Source: an uncultured Candidatus Competibacteraceae bacterium (GTDB taxonomy: Bacteria > Pseudomonadota > Gammaproteobacteria > Competibacterales > Competibacteraceae). Taken from it: a DNA stretch of 5,679 bases. The position numbers and the translations under genes are program-made. Shown one piece after another: positions 1-5,679 of this stretch. The stretch lies in NCBI GenBank assembly GCA_937872125.1, contig CALMNY010000299.1:1-5679 (forward strand), read 5' to 3'. The stretch's first letter is position 1. Each line of letters starts with the position of its first letter. Below the pieces are notes generated by a model. The model saw only the letters and a list, made by a program, of their open reading frames with translations. It was not told the origin of the DNA and searched no databases.

Positions 1-130
1 GCCGAAGTGCGCGCGATGAGCGAGCGTCTGAACCAGCCGGCAGAGCTGTTTTCGCCCTCGCCTGCGGCGCAGTGCACGTCGGTATCGGTAGCGCTCGACT
101 CGCCGGTGCTGAAACCGGCAAGACAGGCGG
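1..130 (+). other. Possible tail of a convergent plus-strand gene (chemoreceptor-like), uncertain
   Basis: Plus-strand frame 1 enters from the left edge with AEVRAMSERLNQPAEL, followed by a Pro/Ala/Ser-rich stretch ending in SPVLKPARQAAGDD. This resembles the end of a methyl-accepting chemotaxis protein: a helix such as EVRAMSERLNQ followed by a flexible tail. By hand count over 1-129, GC at codon positions 1, 2 and 3 in this frame is about 70, 56 and 77 percent, a normal coding pattern. The reverse reading in register gives an arginine-rich, unlikely protein. The frame has no stop here and runs antisense into the small secreted gene until 364-366, so a fusion, rearrangement or assembly join near 127-140 would be needed. 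The family suggestion is from recall only. The alternative is ordinary divergent coding of the minus-strand gene. Confidence 0.22.
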
Positions 131-423
131 CCGGCGATGACCATACCGACCTTGACGGCGAGTTCGTCGTAGCTCTTGGCATCCAACTTATTTTCATGGA
201 TTGCCGGCAGACGCGGCGCAAAGGCATCTTTCATACTGACCATGCTCTGGCGCAGCACATCGTCAGTCTGCCACTTTTTACCATCCTTCAGGTGCAGCTT
301 GGCGGTGGCGGCGCTTTGTTCGTGCTGATGCGTTGTTTCGGCGGCCAATACCAAAGCCGTTGGTGAACTGATAAGTATGGCGATAAGGCTGGCCATTTGA
401 ATAGAACGATAAAATTGTTTCAT
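1..423 (-). CDS. Small secreted protein with His-rich N-terminus, partial; 3' part doubtful
   Basis: The frame opens at an ATG with a strong AGGAG site and stays open for 141 codons to the window edge. Residues 1-27 are a clear signal peptide (KQFYR, then a hydrophobic core, then ALVLA before AE), so the product is periplasmic. The mature N-terminus is HQHE (32-35), possibly metal-binding. LKDGKKWQTDDVLRQSM (45-61) and LPAIHENKL (72-80) resemble, from memory, a family of small periplasmic proteins found near denitrification genes, some annotated DnrO; I could not check this. It lies 80 bases after nosF, where nosY would normally start, and has no membrane segments, so it is not NosY. From about residue 99 (below coordinate ~130) the sequence becomes arginine-rich (RFQHRRVERYRYRRALRRRR) and looks like out-of-frame translation. 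None of the three minus-strand frames restores the expected family C-terminus. The gene may be truncated or frameshifted there. Residues 1-98 are well supported; the function is unknown. Confidence 0.7.
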   Translation of the reverse strand, partial: MKQFYRSIQMASLIAILISSPTALVLAAETTHQHEQSAATAKLHLKDGKKWQTDDVLRQSMVSMKDAFAPRLPAIHENKLDAKSYDELAVKVGMVIAGRLSCRFQHRRVERYRYRRALRRRRGRKQLCRLVQTLAHRAHFG

Positions 424-429
424 GATGAT

Positions 430-434
430 CTCCT
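430..434 (-). promoter_or_regulatory. Shine-Dalgarno sequence of the small secreted-protein gene
   Basis: AGGAG on the minus strand lies six bases before ATG 423-421, an ideal spacing. It is the clearest ribosome-binding site in the window and supports this frame as a real gene, translated independently of nosF. Confidence 0.75.
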
Positions 435-455
435 ATGGCGCTGTGAAGAGACATA

Positions 456-482
456 AACGGCCAGTCTGATCAGACCGCCGTT
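456..482 (-). terminator. Imperfect hairpin after nosF, terminator-like
   Basis: The outer arms AACGGC (456-461) and GCCGTT (477-482) pair over six bases. Inside lies the palindrome GTCTGATCAGAC (464-475), which adds at least four pairs after a small asymmetric bulge (two bases on one side, one on the other). On the minus strand it starts 22 bases beyond the nosF stop and is followed by TATGTCTCTTC, with no clear U-run. It could slow or end nosF transcription or shape the leader of the next gene. The pairing is seen directly; a terminator role is tentative. Confidence 0.4.
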
Positions 483-503
483 ATTTGAATTCGATGCGCG
501 TTT

Positions 504-1424
504 TCATGCGGTCGCGTCGCTATAGCCCAGAAAGACATCTTCCAGCGAAGGCTCTTTGATGTGCAGGTCCAACACTACGCTGTCCAGCGCCGCCAGCGCA
601 TTGAGCATGGTCATTTTCCGCTCGCGGGGACAGCGCACATGCGCCATCGTCCCGTTGAATTGCACGCTGGCGGCCGGCTGATTCGCCAAGGCTTGCCGCA
701 GCGCCTCTTCCGCGCCGGGCTGCAGGGTCAGTTGAAAATCCAGCGGCAGATTCAATTCCTCGCGCAGTGAATGGACCGTGCCCAGCGCCTGAATCTTGCC
801 GGTGCGCATCAACGCCAGCCGGTCTACCCGCAGTTGAATCTCGGCGAGAATGTGCGAGGTAAGAATGGCGGTCACGCCCTGTTCCCGCAATTCCCGCAGG
901 ATTTGATAAAACTCCCGAATTCCCTGTGGGTCGAGGCCATTAGTAGGTTCGTCGAGAAACAACAGGCGCGGCGAACCGAGCAGGGCTTGGGCGAAACCGA
1001 GGCGTTGACGCATCCCCTTGGAATAACCGCGCACCCGTCGCCGCGCGGCATTAGCCAAGCCGACCTTTTCCAGCAGGGGCAGACAGGAACGGGGATCGGC
1101 GTCCTTCAATTTGGCGAAGAACAGCATGACTTCCAGGCCGGACAGATTGTCGTACAGGGCCAGGCTTTCCGGCAGATAACCGATGCCGCGCCGCACCTGC
1201 CGAAAGGCTTCGCCGCGCACCGGCTGGCCGTCAATATGAATCTCACCCCGCGTCACCGGCAGCAGGCCCAGCATCATTTTGAACAGGGTGGTCTTGCCGG
1301 CGCCGTTGTGACCGATCAGCCCGAACAACTCGCCGGCCTGCACCGTCAAATCCACCCCGTCCACCGCATGAGTTTCGCCGAAGTGTTTGACGGCGCCGCG
1401 CACTTCAATGACGTTGTATGCCAA
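504..1424 (-). CDS. nosF: NosF, cytoplasmic ATPase of the NosDFY ABC system
   Basis: NosF is the nucleotide-binding subunit that, with the membrane protein NosY, powers delivery of a component (sulfur or copper related) for NosZ maturation. From the chosen start it has 306 residues, normal for the family. Walker A GHNGAGKT is at 38-45. A Q-loop-like GYLPES (82-87) has Glu in the usual Gln place, as is common in NosF. The ABC signature YSKGMRQR is at 134-141, Walker B LLFLDEP at 154-160, the D-loop at GLD 163-165, and the switch His191 in TSH. A C-terminal accessory region of about 100 residues follows. The start is TTG at 1424-1422, supported by GGAG at 1436-1433 eight bases upstream and by alignment of the first strand (NVIEVRGAVKHFG). 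An upstream ATG at 1514 would add 30 residues lying over nosD and unlike the family. The 20-base overlap with nosD suggests translational coupling. No nosY follows directly. Confidence 0.95.
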   Translation of the reverse strand: MAYNVIEVRGAVKHFGETHAVDGVDLTVQAGELFGLIGHNGAGKTTLFKMMLGLLPVTRGEIHIDGQPVRGEAFRQVRRGIGYLPESLALYDNLSGLEVMLFFAKLKDADPRSCLPLLEKVGLANAARRRVRGYSKGMRQRLGFAQALLGSPRLLFLDEPTNGLDPQGIREFYQILRELREQGVTAILTSHILAEIQLRVDRLALMRTGKIQALGTVHSLREELNLPLDFQLTLQPGAEEALRQALANQPAASVQFNGTMAHVRCPRERKMTMLNALAALDSVVLDLHIKEPSLEDVFLGYSDATA

Positions 1425-2676
1425 GCCAATCACTCCAGTTGGAACGAAAAGGGAGCATCCGGGGGTTATTATCCCTGACACTGGGGCCGCGTAATAAGGG
1501 AAACTGCCGGGCAATCAGGCGCAAACTCTGCACCGCCGGGCTGTTCAACAGCAGTTTGACCAGCGGATATTTCCAGTTCAGCCGATCCACGACATCGTTG
1601 GCTTCATACGGCGTATCGCCAATACCATCGCCATCAGCGTCCCAGCCCACGTAATTGCTCCAGTAATTGCCCTTGCCCTTGCCCCATAGTTCGTTGCGGG
1701 TGGCGACATAGCGAATCTGGTTATGATTTTGAATAAAGTCGTTATGATCCACGTCGTTGTTAATCGAACCCGCCCACAGATGCACGCCGATCCGGTTCCC
1801 CATCACCAGATTGCCCTTCAGGACATTGTATTCGGCGTCGTAGATGAAAAAGCCCTTGCTGTTGCCGACGATGATATTGTTCTCGACCACCGAATCCTGA
1901 ATGGTGCGCAGCATGATGCCGTGATCGGAATTATCCCAGGTACGGTTATTACGGACGATTTGCCGGCGCACTTCCATCAGCGCCAGTCCGCCGCGATTGC
2001 TATAAGCATCATTCTCCTCCCAGATATTGTCGTGGGAGTTCATGTAGTGGGTGCCATAGCGCACGTGGTGCATCTTGTTGCCGCGAAACAGGATTCGGAA
2101 TGACACATCCACATAAATGCCATCGCGGACAAAACTGATGTTGTTGCCGATGATTTTGGCGTCATAACAGTTGTAAAGCTGAATGCCGTTGCCGCGTTGC
2201 GCGGAGGCGAAATCCCGCTTGCCGGTAATCAGATTATTGGTGACTTCGACCTCATTGGCCTTTTCCAGCCACATCCCGAACAGGGTATAGGCGAAATCAT
2301 TGTTGCGGATGATGGCGCGATGCGCCCCCGGTTCGACGTAGATGCCGGCGTTCTGGGCGGTGAGATCGCCGCCACTGTCGCGGATGATGAAGCCCTCGAT
2401 CACCACATCCGGCGACTTGACGCGGATCACGTCGCCCTGATTTTCGCCGCTGATGGTGGGACGGTTGACGCCTTGCAGCCGCAGCGGCTTATCAATCACC
2501 ACATGATCCACGTAATAGCCGCGCTCCACCTTGACGGTATCGCCCGCTGCCGCCGCTTGCACGGCGGCGCTGATGGATTCGCCGGGCCGGACGGTCCATT
2601 CCGCCGCCGTGGCCCTGTCGAGCCATAGAGCGGCGAGCAGGACCAGCCAGCCCGTTGTTCTCAAAACATTTTTCAT
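1405..2676 (-). CDS. nosD: NosD, periplasmic beta-helix protein for NosZ copper-centre maturation
   Basis: NosD is a periplasmic partner of the NosFY ABC transporter, needed to assemble the CuZ site of NosZ. The 423 residues begin with a signal peptide (1-24, likely cleaved after ATA, before AEW). A short conserved segment around PGESISAAVQAA (31-42) precedes a long right-handed parallel beta-helix (about 50-330), visible as repeated short turns with N-N or G-N steps, such as RNNDF, VTNNLI, IGNNIS, VRNNRT, VENNII and LKGNLV. The C-terminal hallmark GNYWSNYVGWDADGDGIGD (336-354) contains a calcium-loop-like DxDGDGxGD. It is followed by DRLNWKYP and LLLNSPAVQSLRLIARQFP (375-393), typical of NosD. 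The ATG lies 12 bases after the nosR stop, with a weak GGCGAG four bases upstream, so translation is probably coupled to nosR. Its 3' end overlaps nosF. Length and domains are those of a complete family member. Confidence 0.97.
   Translation of the reverse strand: MKNVLRTTGWLVLLAALWLDRATAAEWTVRPGESISAAVQAAAAGDTVKVERGYYVDHVVIDKPLRLQGVNRPTISGENQGDVIRVKSPDVVIEGFIIRDSGGDLTAQNAGIYVEPGAHRAIIRNNDFAYTLFGMWLEKANEVEVTNNLITGKRDFASAQRGNGIQLYNCYDAKIIGNNISFVRDGIYVDVSFRILFRGNKMHHVRYGTHYMNSHDNIWEENDAYSNRGGLALMEVRRQIVRNNRTWDNSDHGIMLRTIQDSVVENNIIVGNSKGFFIYDAEYNVLKGNLVMGNRIGVHLWAGSINNDVDHNDFIQNHNQIRYVATRNELWGKGKGNYWSNYVGWDADGDGIGDTPYEANDVVDRLNWKYPLVKLLLNSPAVQSLRLIARQFPLLRGPSVRDNNPRMLPFRSNWSDWLGIQRH
1433..1436 (-). 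promoter_or_regulatory. Ribosome-binding site deciding the nosF TTG start
   Basis: GGAG lies on the minus strand eight bases upstream of TTG 1424-1422, inside the last codons of nosD. The alternative GTG at 1433-1431 overlaps this motif and has no site of its own, so the TTG is the better start. Confidence 0.6.
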
Positions 2677-2688
2677 TCAGCTCGCCGC

Positions 2689-4881
2689 TCAGCGACCACC
2701 GCTGGCCGCTACCGCGTTCCGTCCACCGATAGAGTCCACTGGAATGAAATAGCCCTTTGAAGAAATCGGCGTCAGCGGCAAACCCGCCTTCTCGCGCCGC
2801 TTGCGTTCCTTGGACAACGGCGGACAGGCATGAGTGTCGTAATACAGGATCATGCAGTCCATGCACAACATACACTCGCGCTGGTCAATCCGGCCCTGCT
2901 GATCAATCGCCAGCGAACCGCACCCAACCGCGCAGGCCTTACAGGTTTGACATTCGGGTTTGCGCTTCAACGCGATCAGGCGCAAGTGCGAGGGAATCGC
3001 CAGCCCCGCGCCCAGCGGACAGAGATATTTGCAGAATGGCCGCTCCATGAACATCGAAGCGCCAAACAGCACCACCCAGAACAGGATGAATGGCCAGGAA
3101 CGGTTCAATACGCCAACCAGGAACGTCGTCTTGAACGGCTCGACTTCGGCCAATTTTTCCGCCAAGCCCATCGAGAAGAACGACACCACCAGCAACACGA
3201 CAAATATCCCGTATTTGACCCACTTCAGCTTGTCATGCAAGGGCTTGGGCAGGAAGAACTGGAAGCGTTTGAGGCCCAGGGCGCGAGAGACTTTATAGGC
3301 CATTTCGGTCAATGCGCCATAAGGACACAGCCAGCCGCAGAACAGTCCCCGCCCCCAGATAAACACGGTGATGATGATGAACCACCAGAAAATAAAGATG
3401 AGCGGATCGGACAGGAACAGCTCCCATTTCCACTGATAAATGATTGAGTGGAACCAGGTCAGAATCTGGGTAATGCTCGGCTGCGCCATCGCGTAATAGC
3501 CGACAAAGAGAATGCTGGCGGTCCAGAAGAAGTATTTGGGATAAGTCACCCAGCGTTTGTCTTTCCGATTGGCCCGCCGCACCAGTTTGTCCCGCATCAC
3601 GTGGGTCACGGTCGCGCCGGCCAGCAACAGAACAAATAAGGTGATTTCCAGCCACTTCGCCTTCCACACCCGCAGCCAGGTCGGATCGGGCTTGATGACT
3701 TCCGGGCGGCCGCCTTCCAGATAGCGCGGCGCCAGCCAGTATTCCCGGTCGAAATTGATGAACGTCTTGGCCCCGGTTTCGTTGTCCTGCTTGTTGCCCA
3801 GGAACACCAGACTCCAGGGATAAGCGGCGCTGAAACTCGGGCTGCGAACGATGAAGATGCCGGATTCGCGGAAACGCGGCGCCCCAGCAGCGGCGATGCT
3901 GTAGAGATTGAGATAATCGGTGTCGCGGAAGGTGAAGCTGTCCATTTCCTGCGAGACCTGAATCCGATCATAAATGCCGCCGCGCACAAAGCCGGAGCCT
4001 TTGAAGGAACTACTGCCATTGGCGACGATAAAAATAGCGTGCTCGTTCGGCTTCAAATCAGCCATCAATCGCTGATAATTGCGCTCGCCGAGAATGTTGT
4101 GTCCCACATTGGGCGCGTTCAAATAGCCAAAGTACAAATCAATGTAGGGTTCCTTGCTGTCGCCCATGTCCAAATCCTTGGGCATGACCCGCAAGTGCTG
4201 AACGCTGCCCTCCTTGATCAAGTCCTCCCAGCTCAACTTTTCCTGGATGCCGGTAAATTTCGCCTGCGGTTTGGGAATGGGTTTGACGATGCCGGGCTGT
4301 TTGGCGATTTCGTAGGCGCTGCGCATGACGACCTGATTCTGCGCGATCACGGTCACGGTCGCCCCGGTGATCGCGTCAATACCGACATAACCGTCACCGC
4401 TGCGCGCCTTGCCAATCTCCACCTTGTCCCAGGCGAAACGTCCCACGAACTGCTTGATGAACTTGGTCAGTTCCCCCTCTGGGATGCCGACCAGCAGAAT
4501 CGGCTCGCTGTGCTTGAGAATCTTCACGCCGATGATTTTGCCTTCCGCATCCATGCCCATCAGCGTGACCACGGGCTTCCCGGAATAAGCGGGAATATCC
4601 ACGATGTCGGTAGACAGAAACACGTAACCGATCAGCTTTCGGTTTTGGTACGCCTCGACATAAGCCGGCTTGCCCTTGCGAGTGGAAAAACTATCGGCAT
4701 CCGGCATCAACTCCTTACAGGGCGCGTAGGCGCACAAATCCGGGTCGGTGGACAATTGCGCCGGTAAAGGGGCTTCGTAGGAAGAAGCAGTCGCCAGCAG
4801 CGGGAACAGCAGGAGAGCAAACAGGGCGAAAATAATACCCAGCGCCGAATGACGCCGGGGAACTGACCAATAAGTGTTCAT
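2689..4881 (-). CDS. nosR: NosR, membrane flavin/iron-sulfur protein for nosZ expression and electron supply
   Basis: NosR is a polytopic inner-membrane protein required for nosZ transcription and for keeping NosZ active, probably by passing electrons to it. The 730 residues show the full architecture. A signal peptide (hydrophobic core about 14-30) leads to a periplasmic FMN-binding domain with the covalent flavin motif TGATVT at 172-177; Thr177 is the expected attachment site. Transmembrane segments lie near 411-426, 450-466, 493-510, 556-572 and 595-610. Two CxxxCP motifs follow at 515-520 and 617-622. The cytoplasmic C-terminus carries two ferredoxin-type clusters: Cys644/647/650/654 and Cys670/673/676/686, the last in ACPP. 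The first cluster's final Cys is followed by Gly rather than Pro. The start is the ATG in front of the signal peptide; no good Shine-Dalgarno sequence precedes it. It lies 62 bases after nosZ and 12 bases before nosD. Placement downstream of nosZ rather than upstream is unusual. All expected redox motifs are intact. Confidence 0.98.
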   Translation of the reverse strand: MNTYWSVPRRHSALGIIFALFALLLFPLLATASSYEAPLPAQLSTDPDLCAYAPCKELMPDADSFSTRKGKPAYVEAYQNRKLIGYVFLSTDIVDIPAYSGKPVVTLMGMDAEGKIIGVKILKHSEPILLVGIPEGELTKFIKQFVGRFAWDKVEIGKARSGDGYVGIDAITGATVTVIAQNQVVMRSAYEIAKQPGIVKPIPKPQAKFTGIQEKLSWEDLIKEGSVQHLRVMPKDLDMGDSKEPYIDLYFGYLNAPNVGHNILGERNYQRLMADLKPNEHAIFIVANGSSSFKGSGFVRGGIYDRIQVSQEMDSFTFRDTDYLNLYSIAAAGAPRFRESGIFIVRSPSFSAAYPWSLVFLGNKQDNETGAKTFINFDREYWLAPRYLEGGRPEVIKPDPTWLRVWKAKWLEITLFVLLLAGATVTHVMRDKLVRRANRKDKRWVTYPKYFFWTASILFVGYYAMAQPSITQILTWFHSIIYQWKWELFLSDPLIFIFWWFIIITVFIWGRGLFCGWLCPYGALTEMAYKVSRALGLKRFQFFLPKPLHDKLKWVKYGIFVVLLVVSFFSMGLAEKLAEVEPFKTTFLVGVLNRSWPFILFWVVLFGASMFMERPFCKYLCPLGAGLAIPSHLRLIALKRKPECQTCKACAVGCGSLAIDQQGRIDQRECMLCMDCMILYYDTHACPPLSKERKRREKAGLPLTPISSKGYFIPVDSIGGRNAVAASGGR

Positions 4882-4902
4882 GATGAGAACCGTGCAAAAG
4901 CA

Positions 4903-4928
4903 ACAGGACGGAGTTTCCCCCGTCCTGT
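4903..4928 (-). terminator. Stem-loop between nosZ and nosR (terminator, attenuator or mRNA-stabilising hairpin)
   Basis: Bases 4903-4911 (ACAGGACGG) and 4920-4928 (CCGTCCTGT) are perfect inverted repeats: a 9-bp GC-rich stem with an 8-base loop. On the nosZ transcript it begins 15 bases after the stop codon and is followed by TGCTTTTGC, a short T-rich but interrupted tract. That tail is weaker than in a classical intrinsic terminator, so partial termination or protection of the nosZ message from 3' decay is more likely than a full stop. It occupies much of the 62-base gap before nosR. The structure is seen directly; the function is inferred. Confidence 0.55.
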
Positions 4929-4943
4929 GCCGAGCTGAAGGGA

Positions 4944-5679
4944 TCAGGCTTCAACAAACAGGGTGCTGCGCATTTCCAGATGCAGCGCGTGGCAGAAGTG
5001 CGTGCAATAGCACCAGTACACCCCCGGCTTGTCGGCAATGAAGGTCACCGAGGCCGTTTGTTGCGGATTGACGATAAAGCAGATGTCATACTTGGGAATG
5101 GCGAAGCCGTGGGTCAAATCCTCGACCTTGTCGTGGTTGGTCAGGATGATGGTGACTTCGTCGCCTTTCTTGACCTTGAAGTTGGTCATGCTGAACTGCG
5201 GCGCCACCGAGGCCAGATAGATCGTGACCTTGTTGCCATTGCGTTCTATCCGGCTGTCGGTGAAGTTCTTCACCGCGTTCGGGAACTCGTCCATGCTGTA
5301 AATCTGCTTGGTCTTGACCAGATCGCGGCGGACGATGATGGCGTCGTGCGGTTCGGGATAGGCCGTGTGATCGTGAATCAGCTTCATCTTCTCGCCGCTG
5401 ATGTCGATCAATTGCTCGGTTTCGACGTGCAGCGGACCCACCGGCAGGAAGCGATCCTTGGAGAACTTGTTGCCGGAATTGAAGAACTTGCCATCGGCTT
5501 CCTTGGTCTCGCCCATCGAGGTGTAGCCGTGGCCGGGCTGATAGTGCACGTCGATGCGATCCAGAACCGGCTGCGCCTTCTTGTCGCCCTTGAACTGGGC
5601 GATGGCCTTGTCGATGTTCCACTTGACGATCTGGCTGTCGAGGAACAGGGTGGTGTAGGCGTTGCCCTTGTCGTCGAAA
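4944..5679 (-). CDS. nosZ: Nitrous-oxide reductase NosZ, C-terminal part (5' end outside window)
   Basis: NosZ reduces N2O to N2 in the periplasm using a dinuclear CuA electron-entry site and a tetranuclear CuZ catalytic site. The visible 244 codons (frame open to the window edge, stop TGA at 4946-4944) cover the end of the beta-propeller and the whole C-terminal cupredoxin domain. Family landmarks are DVHYQPGH (fragment residues 43-50, a segment that normally carries a CuZ histidine), KFSKDRFLPVGPLH (71-84) and EPHDAIIVRRD (109-119). The CuA ligands are all present: His190 in DLTHGF, then Cys225, Cys229, His233 and Met236. The residue between the cysteines, usually Trp, is His227, and extra cysteines occur at 200 and 223. 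The linker before the cupredoxin domain (about 127-147) looks shorter than in the Pseudomonas enzyme as I recall it. Of the first 52 visible codons, 49 end in G or C, more than in nosD. The signal peptide is outside the window, so Tat versus Sec export cannot be read. Identification is firm. Confidence 0.98.
   Translation of the reverse strand, partial: FDDKGNAYTTLFLDSQIVKWNIDKAIAQFKGDKKAQPVLDRIDVHYQPGHGYTSMGETKEADGKFFNSGNKFSKDRFLPVGPLHVETEQLIDISGEKMKLIHDHTAYPEPHDAIIVRRDLVKTKQIYSMDEFPNAVKNFTDSRIERNGNKVTIYLASVAPQFSMTNFKVKKGDEVTIILTNHDKVEDLTHGFAIPKYDICFIVNPQQTASVTFIADKPGVYWCYCTHFCHALHLEMRSTLFVEA

Noticed and set aside
1..423. The gene after nosF as NosY or NosL
   Set aside because: NosY has several membrane helices and NosL is a lipoprotein with a lipobox. 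This product has one signal peptide, a soluble mature part and no lipobox Cys near the cleavage site.
464..475. GTCTGATCAGAC as an FNR/DNR-type operator
   Set aside because: It lacks the TTGAT-N4-ATCAA half-site spacing; the two half-sites abut, so it is better described as part of the hairpin.
561..1478. Two long plus-strand open frames (561-770 and 771-1478) antisense to nosF
   Set aside because: They are mirror frames of a clear ABC ATPase gene; their translations show no domain, signal or family motif.
1723..2628. Plus-strand open frames antisense to nosD (1723-2103 and 2197-2628)
   Set aside because: The translations are rich in Val, Ile, His and Asp, as expected from reversing Asn/Asp-rich beta-helix codons. 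The minus strand carries an intact NosD.
2492..2875. Minus-strand frame bridging the end of nosR and the start of nosD
   Set aside because: It is out of frame with both intact genes and has Arg/Gly-rich frameshift-like composition and no motif.
2757..4767. Plus-strand open frames antisense to nosR (for example 2830-3447 and 4039-4767) and minus-strand off-frame ORFs at 3293-3667 and 3606-4019
   Set aside because: They are shadows of the complete 730-residue NosR, whose redox motifs are all present in a single frame.
5086..5622. Minus-strand off-frame ORF inside nosZ
   Set aside because: The translation is Arg/Gln/His-rich and overlaps the conserved NosZ frame throughout.
1..5679. CRISPR array, tRNA, rRNA, insertion sequence or attachment site
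   Set aside because: I saw no regularly spaced direct repeats, no transposase frame, no terminal inverted repeats and no RNA-gene signature.

Overview
The window holds most of a nitrous-oxide reductase (nos) gene cluster. Every confident gene lies on the minus strand, so transcription runs from high to low coordinates. The order in that direction is nosZ (3' part only, cut by the right edge), nosR, nosD, nosF, then a small secreted protein gene cut by the left edge. These genes support the last step of denitrification, N2O to N2. NosZ is the periplasmic multicopper catalyst. NosR is a membrane flavin/iron-sulfur protein needed for nosZ expression and for electron supply. NosD (periplasmic beta-helix) and NosF (cytoplasmic ATPase) belong to the NosDFY machinery that matures the CuZ centre.

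Layout: 5679-4944 nosZ C-terminal 244 residues; 4943-4882 intergenic with a 9-bp stem-loop; 4881-2689 nosR (730 aa, complete); 12-nt gap; 2676-1405 nosD (423 aa, complete); 1424-504 nosF (306 aa, TTG start overlapping the end of nosD by 20 nt); 503-424 intergenic with an imperfect hairpin; 423-1 a signal-peptide protein with a His-rich mature N-terminus, open to the window edge. The tight spacing of nosR-nosD-nosF indicates one transcription unit. The hairpin after nosZ could set nosZ output apart from the rest.

The host is a denitrifying proteobacterium, most likely a gamma- or betaproteobacterium. This rests on the presence of NosR, the NosD and NosF sequence types, and a moderately GC-rich composition with GC-ending codons favoured. 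I cannot name the genus. Two layout features differ from the common nosR-nosZ-nosD-nosF-nosY-nosL order: nosR lies downstream of nosZ, and nosY does not directly follow nosF.

The core is a known system. The less ordinary points are the substituted CuA loop of NosZ, the hairpin between nosZ and nosR, the extra secreted gene in the nosY position, and the leftmost ~130 bases. There the small gene stops looking like a normal protein, and the opposite strand reads like the tail of another gene.
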